64,000 bases of DNA from Sambucus nigra (lineage: Eukaryota > Streptophyta > Magnoliopsida > Dipsacales > Adoxaceae). Below, in pieces: positions 25,041 to 37,250 of this stretch (position 1 is its first letter; each line of letters begins with the position of its first letter). The notes under the pieces were generated by a model. It did no database searches. It saw nothing but the letters and a program-made list of their open reading frames with translations, and was not told the origin of the DNA. The stretch is taken from NCBI GenBank assembly GCA_949130495.1, contig CASBWL010000424.1, forward strand, positions 186,001 to 250,000. The letters are read 5' to 3'. The translations under genes were made by a program, and so were the position numbers.

Positions 25041-25843
25041 TTGGATTCTAGCATTGGTGGTTTAATCTTAGCTCCTAATTATCTTATGATCTTATTGAAT
25101 AGTAACCAACATTCTACTCCTTATTATATATATATGATATCCTTTAAGTCCTTGCCTTGGTATCTAATCCATATATTCTTTCAATTTCAATTGGTATTTA
25201 TCTTGTTGCGCATTTTGGTTGATATACCATGCTTATGTTCAAAACATTTCAGTTGGTATCATTTTTTTCATCGCCTCATAGTTGATATCAATTAATATTT
25301 GTATAGATTAGTTGTACTTCATTTTTGCCCATATGCTCTTTTCCCTTTATGCACCCTTGCATGTTTACTCTTTTCCCCTTAATTCATATCCCTTGTGTCG
25401 ATTTGAGGGGGAGAAATGGTATTTATTTTATAACATGGTGAAATAAGTTAGTTTGTAATTATTTAACCTTTGTCTATTCTTGAACAAAAAGGGGGAGAAA
25501 TGGTGTCTAATCCTTTTATATTTGGGGAGATTTAACTTAGGGGGAGTCGCGATCTTCTTAGATAGATCATATTAGATAAAAGGGGAGAATTAATTTAGGG
25601 GGAGTATTTATTTAAGTTGCATTCAATCTCTTGATATTCCCTATGCGTTTAATGGTTTTCTTAAGTGTGCAAGAATTTATTTTAGCGGCATCTTTAAAGA
25701 GACAAAGCAATTTATCCTTGGGTCGAGTCATAGCGTCTGTATTTTTATTTTATCTTTGGGAGGGATGTTTTGTCTAGAAGATCTTGACGGCCCTTTAGGA
25801 TTTTTGGTTTTGTTTTGTCCCGGAATAGCCAAAGGGTGATATT
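25041..25843 (+). other. copia 3' internal region with repeated purine tracts and PPT
   Basis: Four or more GGGGGAG or GGGGAGA tracts occur (about 25404, 25490, 25539, 25596), as is usual upstream of the 3' LTR in SIRE/Maximus elements. The purine stretch AAAGGGTGAT (25831-25840) directly before the LTR start at 25844 is the likely primer for plus-strand synthesis. Confidence 0.65.
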
Positions 25844-26544
25844 TGTAAGGAGAAATTTCCAATCGATTCAATTTGTAGTATTGGCTTAATTCTCGACAAA
25901 ACAATTTGTGTCATAGGATGGAATGTTTGCATTGAATCATTTCAAGCCTATGACAATCGTATGTTGAAGATGTAGCGGCCAGAAATTGAAGAGTATATCG
26001 TTGCCGATTTTCGTACCAAGTTTCACGTCATCAACATGTGGATTCCAATGTCTCCTAAAGGTATGAATGCATTAATATATATATACATATATATGTATGA
26101 GCTTGGAAATTTATTTTGGGTGTTAGTATTTTTTTTTTGTTATTTTGTTTTTGAATTCATTGTTCTAAAGATTTTGTTCTCGAACACCTTTCCGTATAAA
26201 AATCATATCTAATCCAAAAAAATAAGAAAAATATGAAATTGGCAGCCACGCGTTCGTATGGAAATTCTATAGAACCATGGCCTGAAATCTCATTACAAAG
26301 GTTGTTCGAACGACCTTATTTGAACGAGATTTCAATTTTTTTTCTGAATTCTCATTCGAAATGTCGTTCGAACGAACTTTAAACAAAATTTCAGTTTCAT
26401 CAGTTTTTCGCCAGTTTTTTTTTTCAACCACCCACTTCCTCAGTTTGTTTTGCCATATTTTAAGAAGTACGGGAACGAGTTTTTCCTCAGAACTTTTTCC
26501 ATTATTCATAAGGATTTGAGAGCTAAATTCTTCCAAGAAAAAGT

Positions 26545-29535
26545 TGAGACACCCCGCCCAATTAAATATAGGGTGATCAGTCCTCTACCAATTCAAAACA
26601 AGATATTCAGTTGGTTCATTCTTAGCATTACTGTCGAAAAACTTTTTAACATATTAATCACCTAATATAAAATTAATCTAGGTGTCAAAACATTTCCAAT
26701 TTTAGTAAAACCAAGTAAAACCATTTCTTTCCGTCTTAAAATATAAACCATTCACCACACATAGGAATATAATAAATGCTGAACATGAATCAACTACTGA
26801 AATAAATAAGATTGGGTAAAATCTCCCAGTTCAAAACTCCAAACCAATAAATAACCTGAATACAATATATTTGATGAAGACCTAGAAGTGGGCGACATAT
26901 GCCCTAAAAAGGAAGTCTAGATGAAACTGAATGGAAAGGATAGATGCGTCTACTGCAAGGACCTACAGCTTCCACAGCAGCTGCAGCACGTCAAGCAATA
27001 CAAATCTCTAAATTTGATACTCCTGTGGCTGAGCACCTGATAATATATATATATATATATATATAGCAAAAGAAAGAAGAGATACAAGAAACGGGTCAGA
27101 GCCCGAGGTGTAAAAAATGATTTAGCAAGTATTTAAAACTGGTCTTATACGCATGTTAGTTATCGCACTCTCACATGAGTTTCTTACCTCTCATCTATTG
27201 TGCACGCCTAACGTACATCTAATCTCCCCTTAGTTATATCACCAAGTCTAACTAGTCAGAAACCATACTAGTACTAACTAGGCTCACTAGTAGTATTCCC
27301 GTATCGCCCATACAATACGCTATTCAGATAGTTTATTTCACATACTAGGTTTCATTATTCACCGTATGAATGATTAAACTTTTATCCACTAAGATTATTT
27401 TATTTCTCATTTCCATTTTATCTACTAGTCTCACAGAGTAGAAAGTTACCCCAAGTACACTCATACATATATATAGTCTCATCATCCTTATATATATAGA
27501 CTAATCTTGCACCCTTAGGTTAAGACCACTTGGTGAAATGTAATGATTATTATTATTACCAAGTCTACTAATTTCACACAGTAGAAATATTCACAAGTTC
27601 ATTATATATATATATATATATATATATACTAATCCTGCACCCCCGGGCTAAGACCCATTAGTGTATTCATCACGAATAATCCAGCACCCCCGGGTTATCA
27701 CCCATTAGTTCGCCTATCAAGAGAATCATGTATCCCCGGGTTAGCACCCATTAATGCACCTATCAAGAAATTCCTGCATCCCCGGGTTAGCACCCATTAA
27801 TGCACCTATCAATAATCATCCTTGTACCCCCGGGTTATCACCCATTAGTACACTTAATCAACAATATTCTTGCACCCTCGAGTTATCACTCATTAGTGCA
27901 CCTAATAGTAAGATTCTTGCACCCCCAGGTTATCACCCATTTGTGCTCTTAACAATAATATTACATAATAGGCATACACACATCCTATTAGAATTTATAG
28001 GTATTTGTCCAACCTACATATATACTTATCATATGTATTTTAACCTCAACACTACGTATAGTACAAATATTTAGATTACTATATCTCTCGTAATCTCCAT
28101 GGTACATTCTCTCTATACCAAAATAAGCAAAGTATTATTCTCACATACTTTCCCAAAATTCCGTCTTATTTAAATTTACTATTTGGAAGTTTCTCTCACT
28201 CCAATAAACCGGTAAACTCAAAACTAGACTCTAAGAAAATTCCCATAAATTAACCCTGTCGTTCGAACTAGAATGACATGTCGTTCGAACCACTTCCACA
28301 TGTCGTTCAAATGACTTTGCGCTAGATCTCCATCTCGCTTGAACCACTTCGCGCGACTTCGCGCAAGATTTACTGTTTCGTCTTCTTCACCAAATTTCTG
28401 CATTTTCTACCATTTTTGAACCTAAACACCTCTAAGATTCAACACCCAATGCCTCACCATCAATACCCATCAACACCTAACATGTTATAAATCATTTCTA
28501 CCATCCTAGGATCCTTAATTCGTCATTAATCATCATAATTACATAAAAGCCCCCAAATTAATTCATATGAACCCTAGTTTCCAAATTTTCATTTAAAGAA
28601 CCTAATCAACCCAGATTCGTTCATCAATATGTAATTCAATTTCTTAGTTTAATCTCTACATACATGAAGGAATAGCATCACCTATTTAGTCCAGTCTCTA
28701 ATCATCATTGAAACTCCAAATTTTCACCCAATTAACATGTAAATCAAGGAATAAATTCACCTACACCAACATGAGTATGATTATTGCTAAAGAAAGTAAG
28801 TAATAAACATTTTCCTCGAATATGACGGTCTGCTCCGTTGGTGATGTTGGTATAGACGCGTTCCTCTCTTCTCGATCTACGCGTTGGTGGTCACGGTTGT
28901 GCACGGTGGTGCTAATTGAGCTTTCTCTCTTGGAAATTGGTTCTCCCTCACACCCTCTGTGGATGTTCTTGATTTGTGTAACTTAACCCTCATGGAAACT
29001 CCCATAGATGATATAATTATTCTCTAATTTTCGTCCATTTAATTTTCCCAAAAGTCCAAATTACAAAACTACCCCATACGGAGTGCCGGTTTGGCCTAAA
29101 ATTTCCCGGAGTCCAAATAAAATACCCGGGTAGAGTTTTCTTACTATCTCGACCCTCCTGGACTCAACGGCATGCTCTAAATGACCATATGAATTACAAA
29201 AATAAATTCTCTTTTTATTCCATTCAATTAGTCCCGATACGACTCACACGCGTGTCAAACTTAAATTACCAAACTGTCGTATTTCTCACTTCCGACAATT
29301 TATCAAGTATAATAATTCCATATTACATATCACACAGTAATATTTAATAGTTCACAACAATAAGTATTAACCCTTGGCACGCTAGTTAATAATTATTTTA
29401 ATCCGGATTAATAAAAAACCAATTCCTCGCATTTTAATTTAATTAATCCAACAATAATAATTAATCTCATACTTATTCCCACAATAATAATTAATCACAT
29501 AATTATTTAAATCGTCAAAAATACGGGGTGTTAAA
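26545..29535 (-). mobile_element. solo gypsy LTR (Tekay-like), minus strand, in the copia 3' LTR
   Basis: The segment starts TGAGACACCCCGCCCAATTA and ends ACGGGGTGTTAAA, damaged forms of the termini of the gypsy LTR at 3569-6996. A perfect duplication AAAGT lies at 26540-26544 and 29536-29540. The copia 5' LTR reads TTCCAATAAAAACTCTCC (11999-12016) across the same point with no insert, so the insertion site is independently confirmed. No internal region remains. Confidence 0.9.
27632..27955. repeat. minisatellite, seven units of about 48 bp, inside the solo LTR
   Basis: Each unit has the core GCACCCCCGGGTTATCACCC followed by ATTAGTGCACCTA and a short spacer; cores begin near 27640, 27685, 27731, 27779, 27825, 27874 and 27920. 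A more diverged related core is at 27508. The core contains the palindrome CCCGGG, giving CG and CHG methylation sites. The other gypsy LTRs in the window do not have this array. The open frame 27754-28074 is only its translation. Confidence 0.85.
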
Positions 29536-29623
29536 AAAGTCTCCTTGGTTTTGTATTTAAAATGTTTTAATCTTTAGAACAAAACCAAGATTTTTACACC
29601 CATGTTTGTTTAATCCAAGTTCT

Positions 29624-29662
<39 letters not shown>

Positions 29663-30508
29663 TACTTAGAGAGTGTTTGGCACCGAGTTCCTTTTCTACC
29701 CAACAAGAAGATATTTGGGGTTCATTCTCTACCCACAAAGTGGAAAAAGTTTGCTTACTGCGGTATTCTCATACGGTGAAAGGCACCGTGTGTCGGTTCA
29801 TGGTGACCTAGCCCCATTGGTGGATTGTAATATTTTGGTGGACTTCAAAGTTATCGACTAGGCGGAGATTGGTACAAGAAAATTCGTCAAGGATTTAAGG
29901 GAGTTGAGTCAAGGAAGTAAGTCGTATGTCTTGTATTTGTAATTACCATACTTAGTGGGCTTGTAGGCAGGGTCGTCCGAGTTTTTTCCTATTTGGGTTT
30001 TCCTTGTACATCGCGGCGTAGTGTGATTTTTTTTAACTTACAAAAATCATCATAGGGATGCTAGGATAATCAAGATAAAAATTGGTTTAAATCACACATT
30101 TTTTTAATTTGGTGCTAAATTAGTTTGGGTGGATTTTAGATTAATTTAAATCAAGTCAACTAATTTTAATTCAATAAAATGAGTGTTAACCTTTTTGTGC
30201 TTATATTGCAAATTTGAATAAATCATTGTTAGGAAAATTTTAGGACTTTTATTGAATTAAATTTGTAGTTAAGAAAACTTCACGTATTTGTTGAAATTTA
30301 ATTTTTGTTTTGAAGAAATTAAAATGTAATATTTTAATTATGAATTTTGAAAAGATAATTTTTTTTAAATTTATTGTCGAACCATCCTTCCGCAATTGGA
30401 AATTTAAAATTTAAAAAGGAAGAAATTTAAAATTGGGGGCATATATTCCAACATATCAGATACTTCTAAATCCTCATATCCTCATTTATATCAAACCCCC
30501 ATACTTTT

Positions 30509-30725
30509 TCAGTAGATAATTTCCCCAATAATAGACCTATAAGCATTGGGAAGAAGCTGAGTAAGGGTCAACTCATATCCCTTTAAGATAATCCTAATTG
30601 AAGGATGGAGGGGAAGACGAACTCTAAACTGAAGAGCCCAAGGAGGGAAATAGACCTCGTCATCATATCTCCTATCATAAGCCCTCTCATCTGGATCAGG
30701 AGTCCTGATGTTTACATCATGATGA
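30509..30725 (-). pseudogene. remnant of a Transposase_28-type (gypsy-associated) protein
   Basis: On the minus strand a frame ending at TGA 30511-30509 encodes YFPPWALQFRVRLPLHPSI followed by a segment with LTQLLPNAYRSIIG. The pattern of a hydrophobic run, LPLHP, about 15 residues, then QLxPNxxR is that of the N-terminal domain called Transposase_28 (putative gypsy-type transposon protein) in plants. The match is partial. The upstream frame at 31218-30943 (CMGESSRIWKCIYDLHK) may belong to the same decayed element but shows no motif I know. Confidence 0.45.
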
Positions 30726-32335
30726 ATGGAAACAAGATTCTTAAGTCAGTTAAGTTTTCGGCCATGATATTGCTTTTGAGCGACCTAGCATCAGAGGTGT
30801 TTGGGTCATAAAAGGTGGTGGAAACTTCTCCTATGTCCATTTATTCGGTTGTCAAAGGAACCTTTATTGGTTTGGTGGAAGGGCCTGATTATCCAGCAAG
30901 GCCTTCTCTTCATAATTCAGTTGGAAAAAAGCACTGGTATCACTAGTGTAAGCGTAATTTCCCTCTAACTCTTATGTCTACACTATCGAGGCTCTCCAAA
31001 GTGTGAAAATCTATTGTGTTATACTCAACACTTAGGAGCTTGGGGGTTGACGCATAAAAAAGGGTTAATTTAGGGATAAAGTTACGATTTTTCGAATTGT
31101 TTTCAAAGTTAAGAACTTGGAGAGGGGTGAGAAATCTCTCAGAAAAAGCATTGGGATAAATTTTATGTAAATCATAAATGCATTTCCAGATTCTAGATGA
31201 CTCACCCATACAGGCCACATGGTATAACCCTAAGTAAACCCTAGAATCAATTAGACCCTAGACAACAATCCCTCAATGCAACATGAAAACCAAAAAAAAT
31301 AAAGGAACAGTTAAAAATAAAGAGGGATTGTGGGAATAATAGCTAAAGATTCTATATGAATGCTGGTTTTGGGTGGATGAAACAGACAAAACCCAGAAGC
31401 AGATTATTAGTCTTTTCTCTCTTTCTCTATAAGAAGCTAGAACGATGATTTTTGAATTGGAAAAAATGAATTTTTTCCTCGCTTTTACGAGGAACGAAAA
31501 TGCATGTGTCAAATGTGCCTCAAAAGAAGGTTTACCGAGTTGCTGACATGTGGCCAACTTAAGCTCGACCGATCGAGGAGAACAACTGTCCACCTATTTA
31601 CCAGTAGATGTTAACCAGGATTATTTGCGATAAAATTTCACTCACTTCTTGCCAGTCATGGGAAAAGTCTTAGGGGCTTTTGTTATACCATATTTGTAGG
31701 ATAACTCATATAGTAAAGAGAATTGTATGATATAACTCAACAGTGAAATACGTTGGCCCCCGCCGAGCAGATGCCGATAAGGTACCTTGGCTCAGCTAAA
31801 ATCTTGACCTCTTCTCTACCTAGGTAGACTGGGTGGATGCTAGTAAGTAAAAATCATAGCATGGGACATTGGCAGCTGGCCAACAAATGGGTGTGGCATG
31901 TCAGATAGCCAGCAAGTGCTGAACCTTTCCCTTAATGGGTGATACCTTAAAGTATTTGTGAGTGCCCTATTAACAATGATTCTCTTACCTAGTGCTTGAT
32001 GGACAGCAAACATTCCCTTAAGGGGAATCACAATAAAAGACTGGATCCCCCACATGGATCATGGCAGATAATAAACCCTCCTATGCATTAACCTAAGAAG
32101 ATTCTACTGTCCGGACCAATATACTACACCATCTGTATAAATCTAATTCTAAAGCAACAAAGAAACTTGTCGACGTAGGCTCATTCTTGAGGGTTGAACC
32201 ACACATCTTTTAGTGTTAATCTTATTATCATCATCTAGATCTCTGCTTAGACATACAAACATTATTTATTTACTTTTTGTTATATCTGATTGGATGTTAT
32301 CGAATTAAGACAACCTTGAATCCATTTTGAGAGAT
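30726..32335. other. unassigned DNA
   Basis: Several short frames exist (31218-30943, 31593-31273 and 32055-31840, all minus), without recognisable domains, starts or neighbours that would support a gene. The composition is more balanced near 31740-32050 than in the flanks. Confidence 0.35.
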
Positions 32336-32339
32336 TTTT

Positions 32340-32490
32340 AAAAGAACTTAATTTTTAGAGATTCTTTCCCATTTCCCTCTTCCATGTTTTAACCAAAAGA
32401 TATATGTTAAACTTTTGGAAGAAGTGTATATTCATTTCCATTCCTACAAGACTTTATTTTAGCACATACTTCTAAACAATATATCTACTT
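32340..32490. repeat. paralogue of the copia insertion site
   Basis: 32340-32470 matches 8060-8197 (ATTCTTTCCCATTTCC, AAAAGATATATGTTAAA, TTTTGGAAGAAG, GACTTTATTTTA), and directly after it CATACTTCTAAA matches GATACTTCTAAA at 30459-30470. The sequence therefore runs through the point where the copia element sits elsewhere, giving an uninterrupted counterpart. Confidence 0.75.
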
Positions 32491-33929
32491 TAGGATCTTA
32501 TGTTACCTGTGCTCTTTTGGTTGCAAAGATGAAAACAAGATTTCTTCATCTCAAAAAAAATATTTGAATTGGTTCAAAGACGCTAATATCTATCGAGACC
32601 AAGATTGAGATGTTGCGATGTTATGGGTGATTGGATGCATTCCGAGTTCACTCTTATGAATGGAAGGTGGAATTAGTTGGTCATGTAATTTTTGCATTTA
32701 ATTTAATGATTGAGTGAAGGTTATATGTCATTTTTGTTGGATTTCATGTTATTTTAGTATGTTTCCCTTTATATTGGGTCCTCCATCTTTTGGGCCTTAG
32801 TTTTATAGTCTCTAGAACCTTTTAGAATTGTAATACAGTTAGTAAAAATACAATTATTTGGATCCATTTGGTTAAGGTGTCACATCATAAAAATCATTTA
32901 AGTATCATAGCCATAAAAAAATGTCTCCAAATATCCTTTCTCCCCAAACCTAAACTTAATACTTTTCATCAGTGTCATCAACAATGTTTGCCGTACCAGT
33001 TCACCAGCCTTGTTCTTCACGATTGTGGTTCTAATTGGGTGTTTTTATGGCCATATTTTTTTATTAGCGCTTCTATTCCTTTTTGCTTTAGGGACAGACC
33101 CCAATTCTTCACCCTGTTAGGGTGTGTTGGTGTTCTTTATGAAGTAATGAGCTTTTTTTTTTTGTGTGTGTGTGTGGGGGGGGGGGGGTGTTGTCGGGTT
33201 GATTGATAATGTTCTTTGGGAAATTTTTCATTTTTCGAAAATTTTAGTGGTAGTTTAATAATATGTGCACTTCCATTAGATTCTTGGTGATTTTTATAAT
33301 TGTTAGTGAGTTCTTTTGTTATTTTTAGTACAAATCTGCCTTTCGATAATTTTATATTGTTGTTTGGTCAATTTTTGGACACTTTTTTAGATGTTATGGG
33401 TGATGTGGCTACTAGGAAAGATGTTTCTTCGTTGGCAAAATGTACCAAAATTAAATATCTACGAAACTCCACACATTTCTTCATTGGCAAATTGTTTTGG
33501 ATGTTTGGTAAATTTTCTTTCGAATACCATTTTGGTGATAGGAAGATCGTTTTCCATCACCAATATGTCCTAGATTGATTTTACACGATACTGTGCTTTT
33601 TTATTTTATATTCTATTTTTTGACATATTTATACATTATTTATTATCTCTTTTTCATGTTATTATCGAATCTTATGATTCTATTGAAAATATGATTTCTG
33701 ATTCATTGATTGATTTGTGATATCGAGAAGGATTTAACAACTATAAAAAAGGTGCCTGTTGGTGTATCATTAGTATATTTTGGTTGATCAATAAAGGTGG
33801 CATGAAGTTTAGAACTCACATGAGATCGGTTTATGATGCTAATAAGTTATATGAAGTTGGATGTTTAAGTTTATGGAGGAAGTTATGGCGAGTTTTGAGA
33901 TAAGGATAAGGTTTTTGCAAATATAACGT
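32491..33929. other. unassigned AT-rich DNA with a TG/G-run
   Basis: No gene is recognised. A (TG)n run is followed by thirteen or so G residues near 33176-33188. Two overlapping plus frames at 33300-33578 lack known motifs. Confidence 0.35.
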
Positions 33930-34550
33930 GCTTAATAAAGAATTTAAAATTCAAATATCATTTGGTCCATCATAGAGACGATTAGATAGGTTTAGATTCT
34001 GAAACCCAATTGGATAAGTTTATCAATTATAAGTAGATGGTTGTAATTAACCAAGTCCAAAGGGTTTAGTCTCTAAGTCTCATAATGTGTGAGTAAATAA
34101 TTAACTTAAGAACGATGCATCTTTTTTAGATTCTTCATATGAGTCTCCTTAATCAAAGATCGCATGCTTAGTGAGGCTAACTGGATAACTTTTTCAATGA
34201 AAAGTAGATGGTTGTACTAACTTAAACCCAAAGAGTTTATACTCAAAGTCACATAATGTGAGCATATAATTAACTTACGAATAAGTGATTCCTTTTGGTA
34301 TCATTTATATGACTTTCCTTAGTTAGAGCTTGGTAATGAATTTAAAATTCAACCTTAATTGGGTACATTTTAGAGAGAAGGATATAAGAATCAATTATTA
34401 GAAACAAAGGGATAACTTCTTCAATTGAAAGCAGGTGGTTGTACTACCCACCCAAAGGGTTTAGTCTCGAAGTGTCATAATGTGTGAGTAAACTTAACTT
34501 AAGAACAATAAGACTTTATAGGGCCCTTTGTATGGGTTTCCTTAGACTAT
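33930..34550. repeat. three diverged tandem units, about 170-230 bp each
   Basis: The units share, in order, a GGATAACTT(T/C)TTCAAT-type start, AAGTAGATGGTTGTA (34031, 34202; AAGCAGGTGGTTGTA at 34429), CCAAAGGGTTTAGTCTC, CATAATGTGTGAGTAAA, TTAACTTAAGAAC and a final TATGAGTCTCCTTA or close variants. The first two thirds of each unit is best conserved. I see no coding potential. The array resembles an old satellite or a decayed element. Confidence 0.75.
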
Positions 34551-34559
34551 TATATGGCT

Positions 34560-35060
34560 CCGCACCCAATTCAAAGAATGAAAATATATTTCAAGATGAT
34601 GGAAATATAAACAAGAACTAATTAACAAGATGAACAAAAAAGATTTAACGTGTTTTGATTATATTACCCTACTTACATTCATAAGAAAGAGATTTTTTTT
34701 TAAAATAGGATAGAATGGTAGGATCATATACAAGCTATTCATGCTCTCAACCTAAACCCCAAATACACCCAAATCTCACATGGAAATCATGTTTAGAAGC
34801 CCAAAACCTCCAACTCTTACTTGGCCATTTTTTACGAATAACTCTCTCAATGTCAATAAAACCGTAATGGAAAATCCCCCTCATCGTTCTCGTTAGTTAG
34901 AAAGAGTTACATATGAGAACCCCAAAATACCCCTATTGAAACCCATTTTCAGTACTCCTGGATGTTTTCGCAACATGCTCACTATAGTTCGTTGCTTACC
35001 AAATAGACAAAAAATTGGGTTCATTATTTTTTAGCCAAATTTCACAAATTTTTTCCTTCA
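34560..35060. repeat. paralogue of the CACTA insertion site and its flanks
   Basis: The left half (34575-34680, GATGGAAATATAAACAA and ATATTACC) matches 36860-36967, and the right half (34683-35060, AATGGTAGGATC, CCCAAAACCTC, AAATTGGGTT) matches 51566-51960. In 36971-51565 these two halves are separated by the CACTA transposon. Here they are contiguous at TTACATTCATAAGA. Confidence 0.75.
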
Positions 35061-36967
35061 TGAGAAATTATTGTTGTCCACCAACTTGAAAATCCGCACC
35101 TGAAAATTCTTAAATGGTGAACAATTGGTCTAAATTGTACTAGTTAAACACCCAAAATTAAACACGGTTCTAACGCTTCTTAATTCATGAACAACCATTG
35201 CATGTGTGTTACAAATCCAAGTCAAAATCATTTGTTGACCATAGAGGGGGACCTTGGTCAATCCCCTACCCTAGTAGAACTTTTCCTCCCACCAATATCA
35301 GCTCTTGGGAAACTTGCAATTGATACCACTATTCTATCAGCAAATGAGACATGCATCGAGCAATCTTTATATGACTCTATTTTAGATAATACAGACCACC
35401 TCACTCTTTTCCCTTTTCTAGGAACATACAATCACATGTCACTCTCAATACTTCACTCGTTACTGACAATCGTCACCCTTGAAATCCAATCGAATAATAG
35501 ATAGAAAGTTTGTTCGCAACCATGGGGCATAGTCCACACCCCCCAAAATGTGTTCCACCTCAACATATTGATTTTTCCCATTCACATACCCTCAACAACA
35601 CATTTACTTCCATTAGATAAAGACAAGGCACGTTCCTTTTTATCTTGGAATGCCTCAAAATGGTCTTTTGGATCAAGCATGACTAAAAGATCTTGAATCC
35701 ATTATATCCCCTCAGTTCAAGATAAAGAGTTACCTTTGGAAAGTGTGAGAAACTTTCCAAAATATTCCTCTTGCGCATGTCACTAATGCACTATTAAAGC
35801 CACCCTCGTCCTTCTTCAAAGGATAGTCCCTATTTATATGAGGGCACTCCTTGCAGTTGTAATATAATCGACCGTTTTCACCACCCATTGATCTATACCT
35901 ACCACCTTGTTGGTATTTTTATGTGATTCCCACCATGATCGTACAAATTCGAGCTTAAACTCTCCTCCCCCAAAAACTTTCTCTCCTCGTAGATAATATA
36001 GTTGATTCCACCTATTCCATTTTTATGTTATCCTTTCTATACAAAGTGTCGGTGTATATGCTTCCAAATTAATTCAAATGGAAGGTAATATGCAATATTT
36101 GATCATTGCGCTTGGTTGAAAAGCCTGTGGCCCGAATCTACCATGCGGTGGATTATGATTGAAATCCTCTAAGTTTAATCTGGGCTAGAAATAAATTACC
36201 AGAAGTGAGGGGATTCGGGCTCCCTAAGGCATGTATCGTTGGTTAAGGAAGCCTGTGTGGCACGTCCATCATGGGGCTTGTCCAATGACACGTGCCTTTG
36301 GGATGTCGAAGGCCCCTACTGTTGGTCGAAAAATAGGCGGCGGATCCGTAATCCGATGAAATACACTCATGTTATCCATGATGTTTCCACCTTTCTACAT
36401 ATTTTAACAGTAAATATCCCTATTAAAATTAAACTTTTTATGAGGCTTTTCACTAACAGAGCTTCCGTAGTTTTTCCCACAACTTCGGCATCGTATCCTC
36501 ATCATTGACATTAGTGATAATATGATGACCGATAGGGAGTAAGTGACTCTATATATCCTCCTAATCATCATTCAATATCTTATCTGGCTTCCTACTCCTC
36601 CATTTCAATGCTCTTGTTAACCCTTGTTCAACAAGGAGATCTTATATTTTACCTTATTACAACGTGAAGCTAACACTTCCATCAAATCCATCCACTTTCT
36701 AATGTGAAACAATATTTCTGAACATGATTGATTAAAACAACCCAAAACATCGAAACACTAGTGTGTTGACACCAAAATCACACTCAGGACTTTTGTCAAA
36801 AACCTTATGGGAACTAAAGCATTCATACGAATTCTTGTCATCCAACGGCACCACACCAACTAAAAAAGGAAAATATACTTGCAATATCATGGAAATATAA
36901 ACAAAAAACAAATGAAAAACATAAACGTGAGAAATTTAAAATGGCTCGTCAATATTACCTTTCATGC
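35061..36967. other. unassigned DNA with a decayed zinc-knuckle-like motif on the minus strand
   Basis: On the minus strand near 35905-35835 one frame encodes GRLYYNCKECPHINRDYP, which resembles a retrotransposon gag zinc knuckle (C-x2-C-x4-H-x4-C) with two of four ligands lost. Nothing else of that element is clear. The plus frames at 35187-35504 and 36239-36508 have no recognised domain. The segment 36110-36350 is markedly richer in G and C than its surroundings. Confidence 0.3.
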
Positions 36968-37014
36968 ATCCACTACACCAAAATGGAGAAATTGGCACCC
37001 TTTCAGAGGCTAGC

Positions 37015-37210
37015 CTTGTCACGGTCAATGACCGTGACAAGTCCATGACAAAGTCTTGTCATGCTCATTTAACTGTGAAAAGTCCGTTAAAGCACAGTTG
37101 TCATGAACTTATCACGGTTTTTGACCGTGACAATTCTATAAAGTTGTCACGGTCAATGACCGTGACAATTCTATAAAGTTGTCACGGTCAATGACCGTGA
37201 CATGACCGTG
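37015..37210. repeat. CACTA left subterminal palindromic repeats
   Basis: At 37015-37041 lies a perfect 27-bp palindrome: CTTGTCACGGTCA, a central A, then TGACCGTGACAAG. Near-copies follow at about 37109-37133 (imperfect), 37143-37168 and 37178-37202. In this superfamily such arrays bind the transposase accessory protein. Confidence 0.85.
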
Positions 37211-37250
37211 ACAAATCTGTCAGGAAAAAGCCCTTTCCCCTCCTTTTTTC

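Larger units (their letters stand above)
8198..30453 (+). mobile_element. Ty1/copia (SIRE/Maximus-like) retrotransposon with nested insertions
   Basis: Two LTRs in the same orientation (8198-12902 and 25844-30453) start TGTAAGG and end TTCCAACA, and are flanked by a perfect 5-bp duplication TATCA (8193-8197 and 30454-30458). A tRNA-Met primer binding site follows the 5' LTR and a purine tract precedes the 3' LTR. The only recognisable coding part is a copia reverse transcriptase/RNase H remnant. Repeated GGGGGAG tracts before the 3' LTR are typical of the SIRE/Maximus group. Without inserts each LTR is about 1.6 kb. The element has been enlarged by Helitron, gypsy and other insertions and has lost gag, protease and integrase. 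Confidence 0.88.
25844..30453 (+). repeat. copia 3' LTR, interrupted by a solo gypsy LTR
   Basis: The LTR pieces are 25844-26544 and 29541-30453, together about 1.6 kb, matching the 5' LTR in order. Sequence resumes after the insert with TTGTATTTAAAATGTTTTAATC exactly as in 12021-12042. It ends TTCCAACA at 30453, followed by the target duplication TATCA. A (TA)n run lies at 29628-29660. Confidence 0.85.

Noticed and set aside
27632..27955. Regular repeats separated by about 25-bp spacers, resembling a CRISPR array
   Set aside because: Spacers are themselves related, the units are imperfect, and the array lies inside a plant LTR without any cas gene.
27754..28074. 106-residue plus frame with repeated PG-L-PI units
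   Set aside because: It is the translation of the 48-bp minisatellite in the solo LTR, not a repeat protein.
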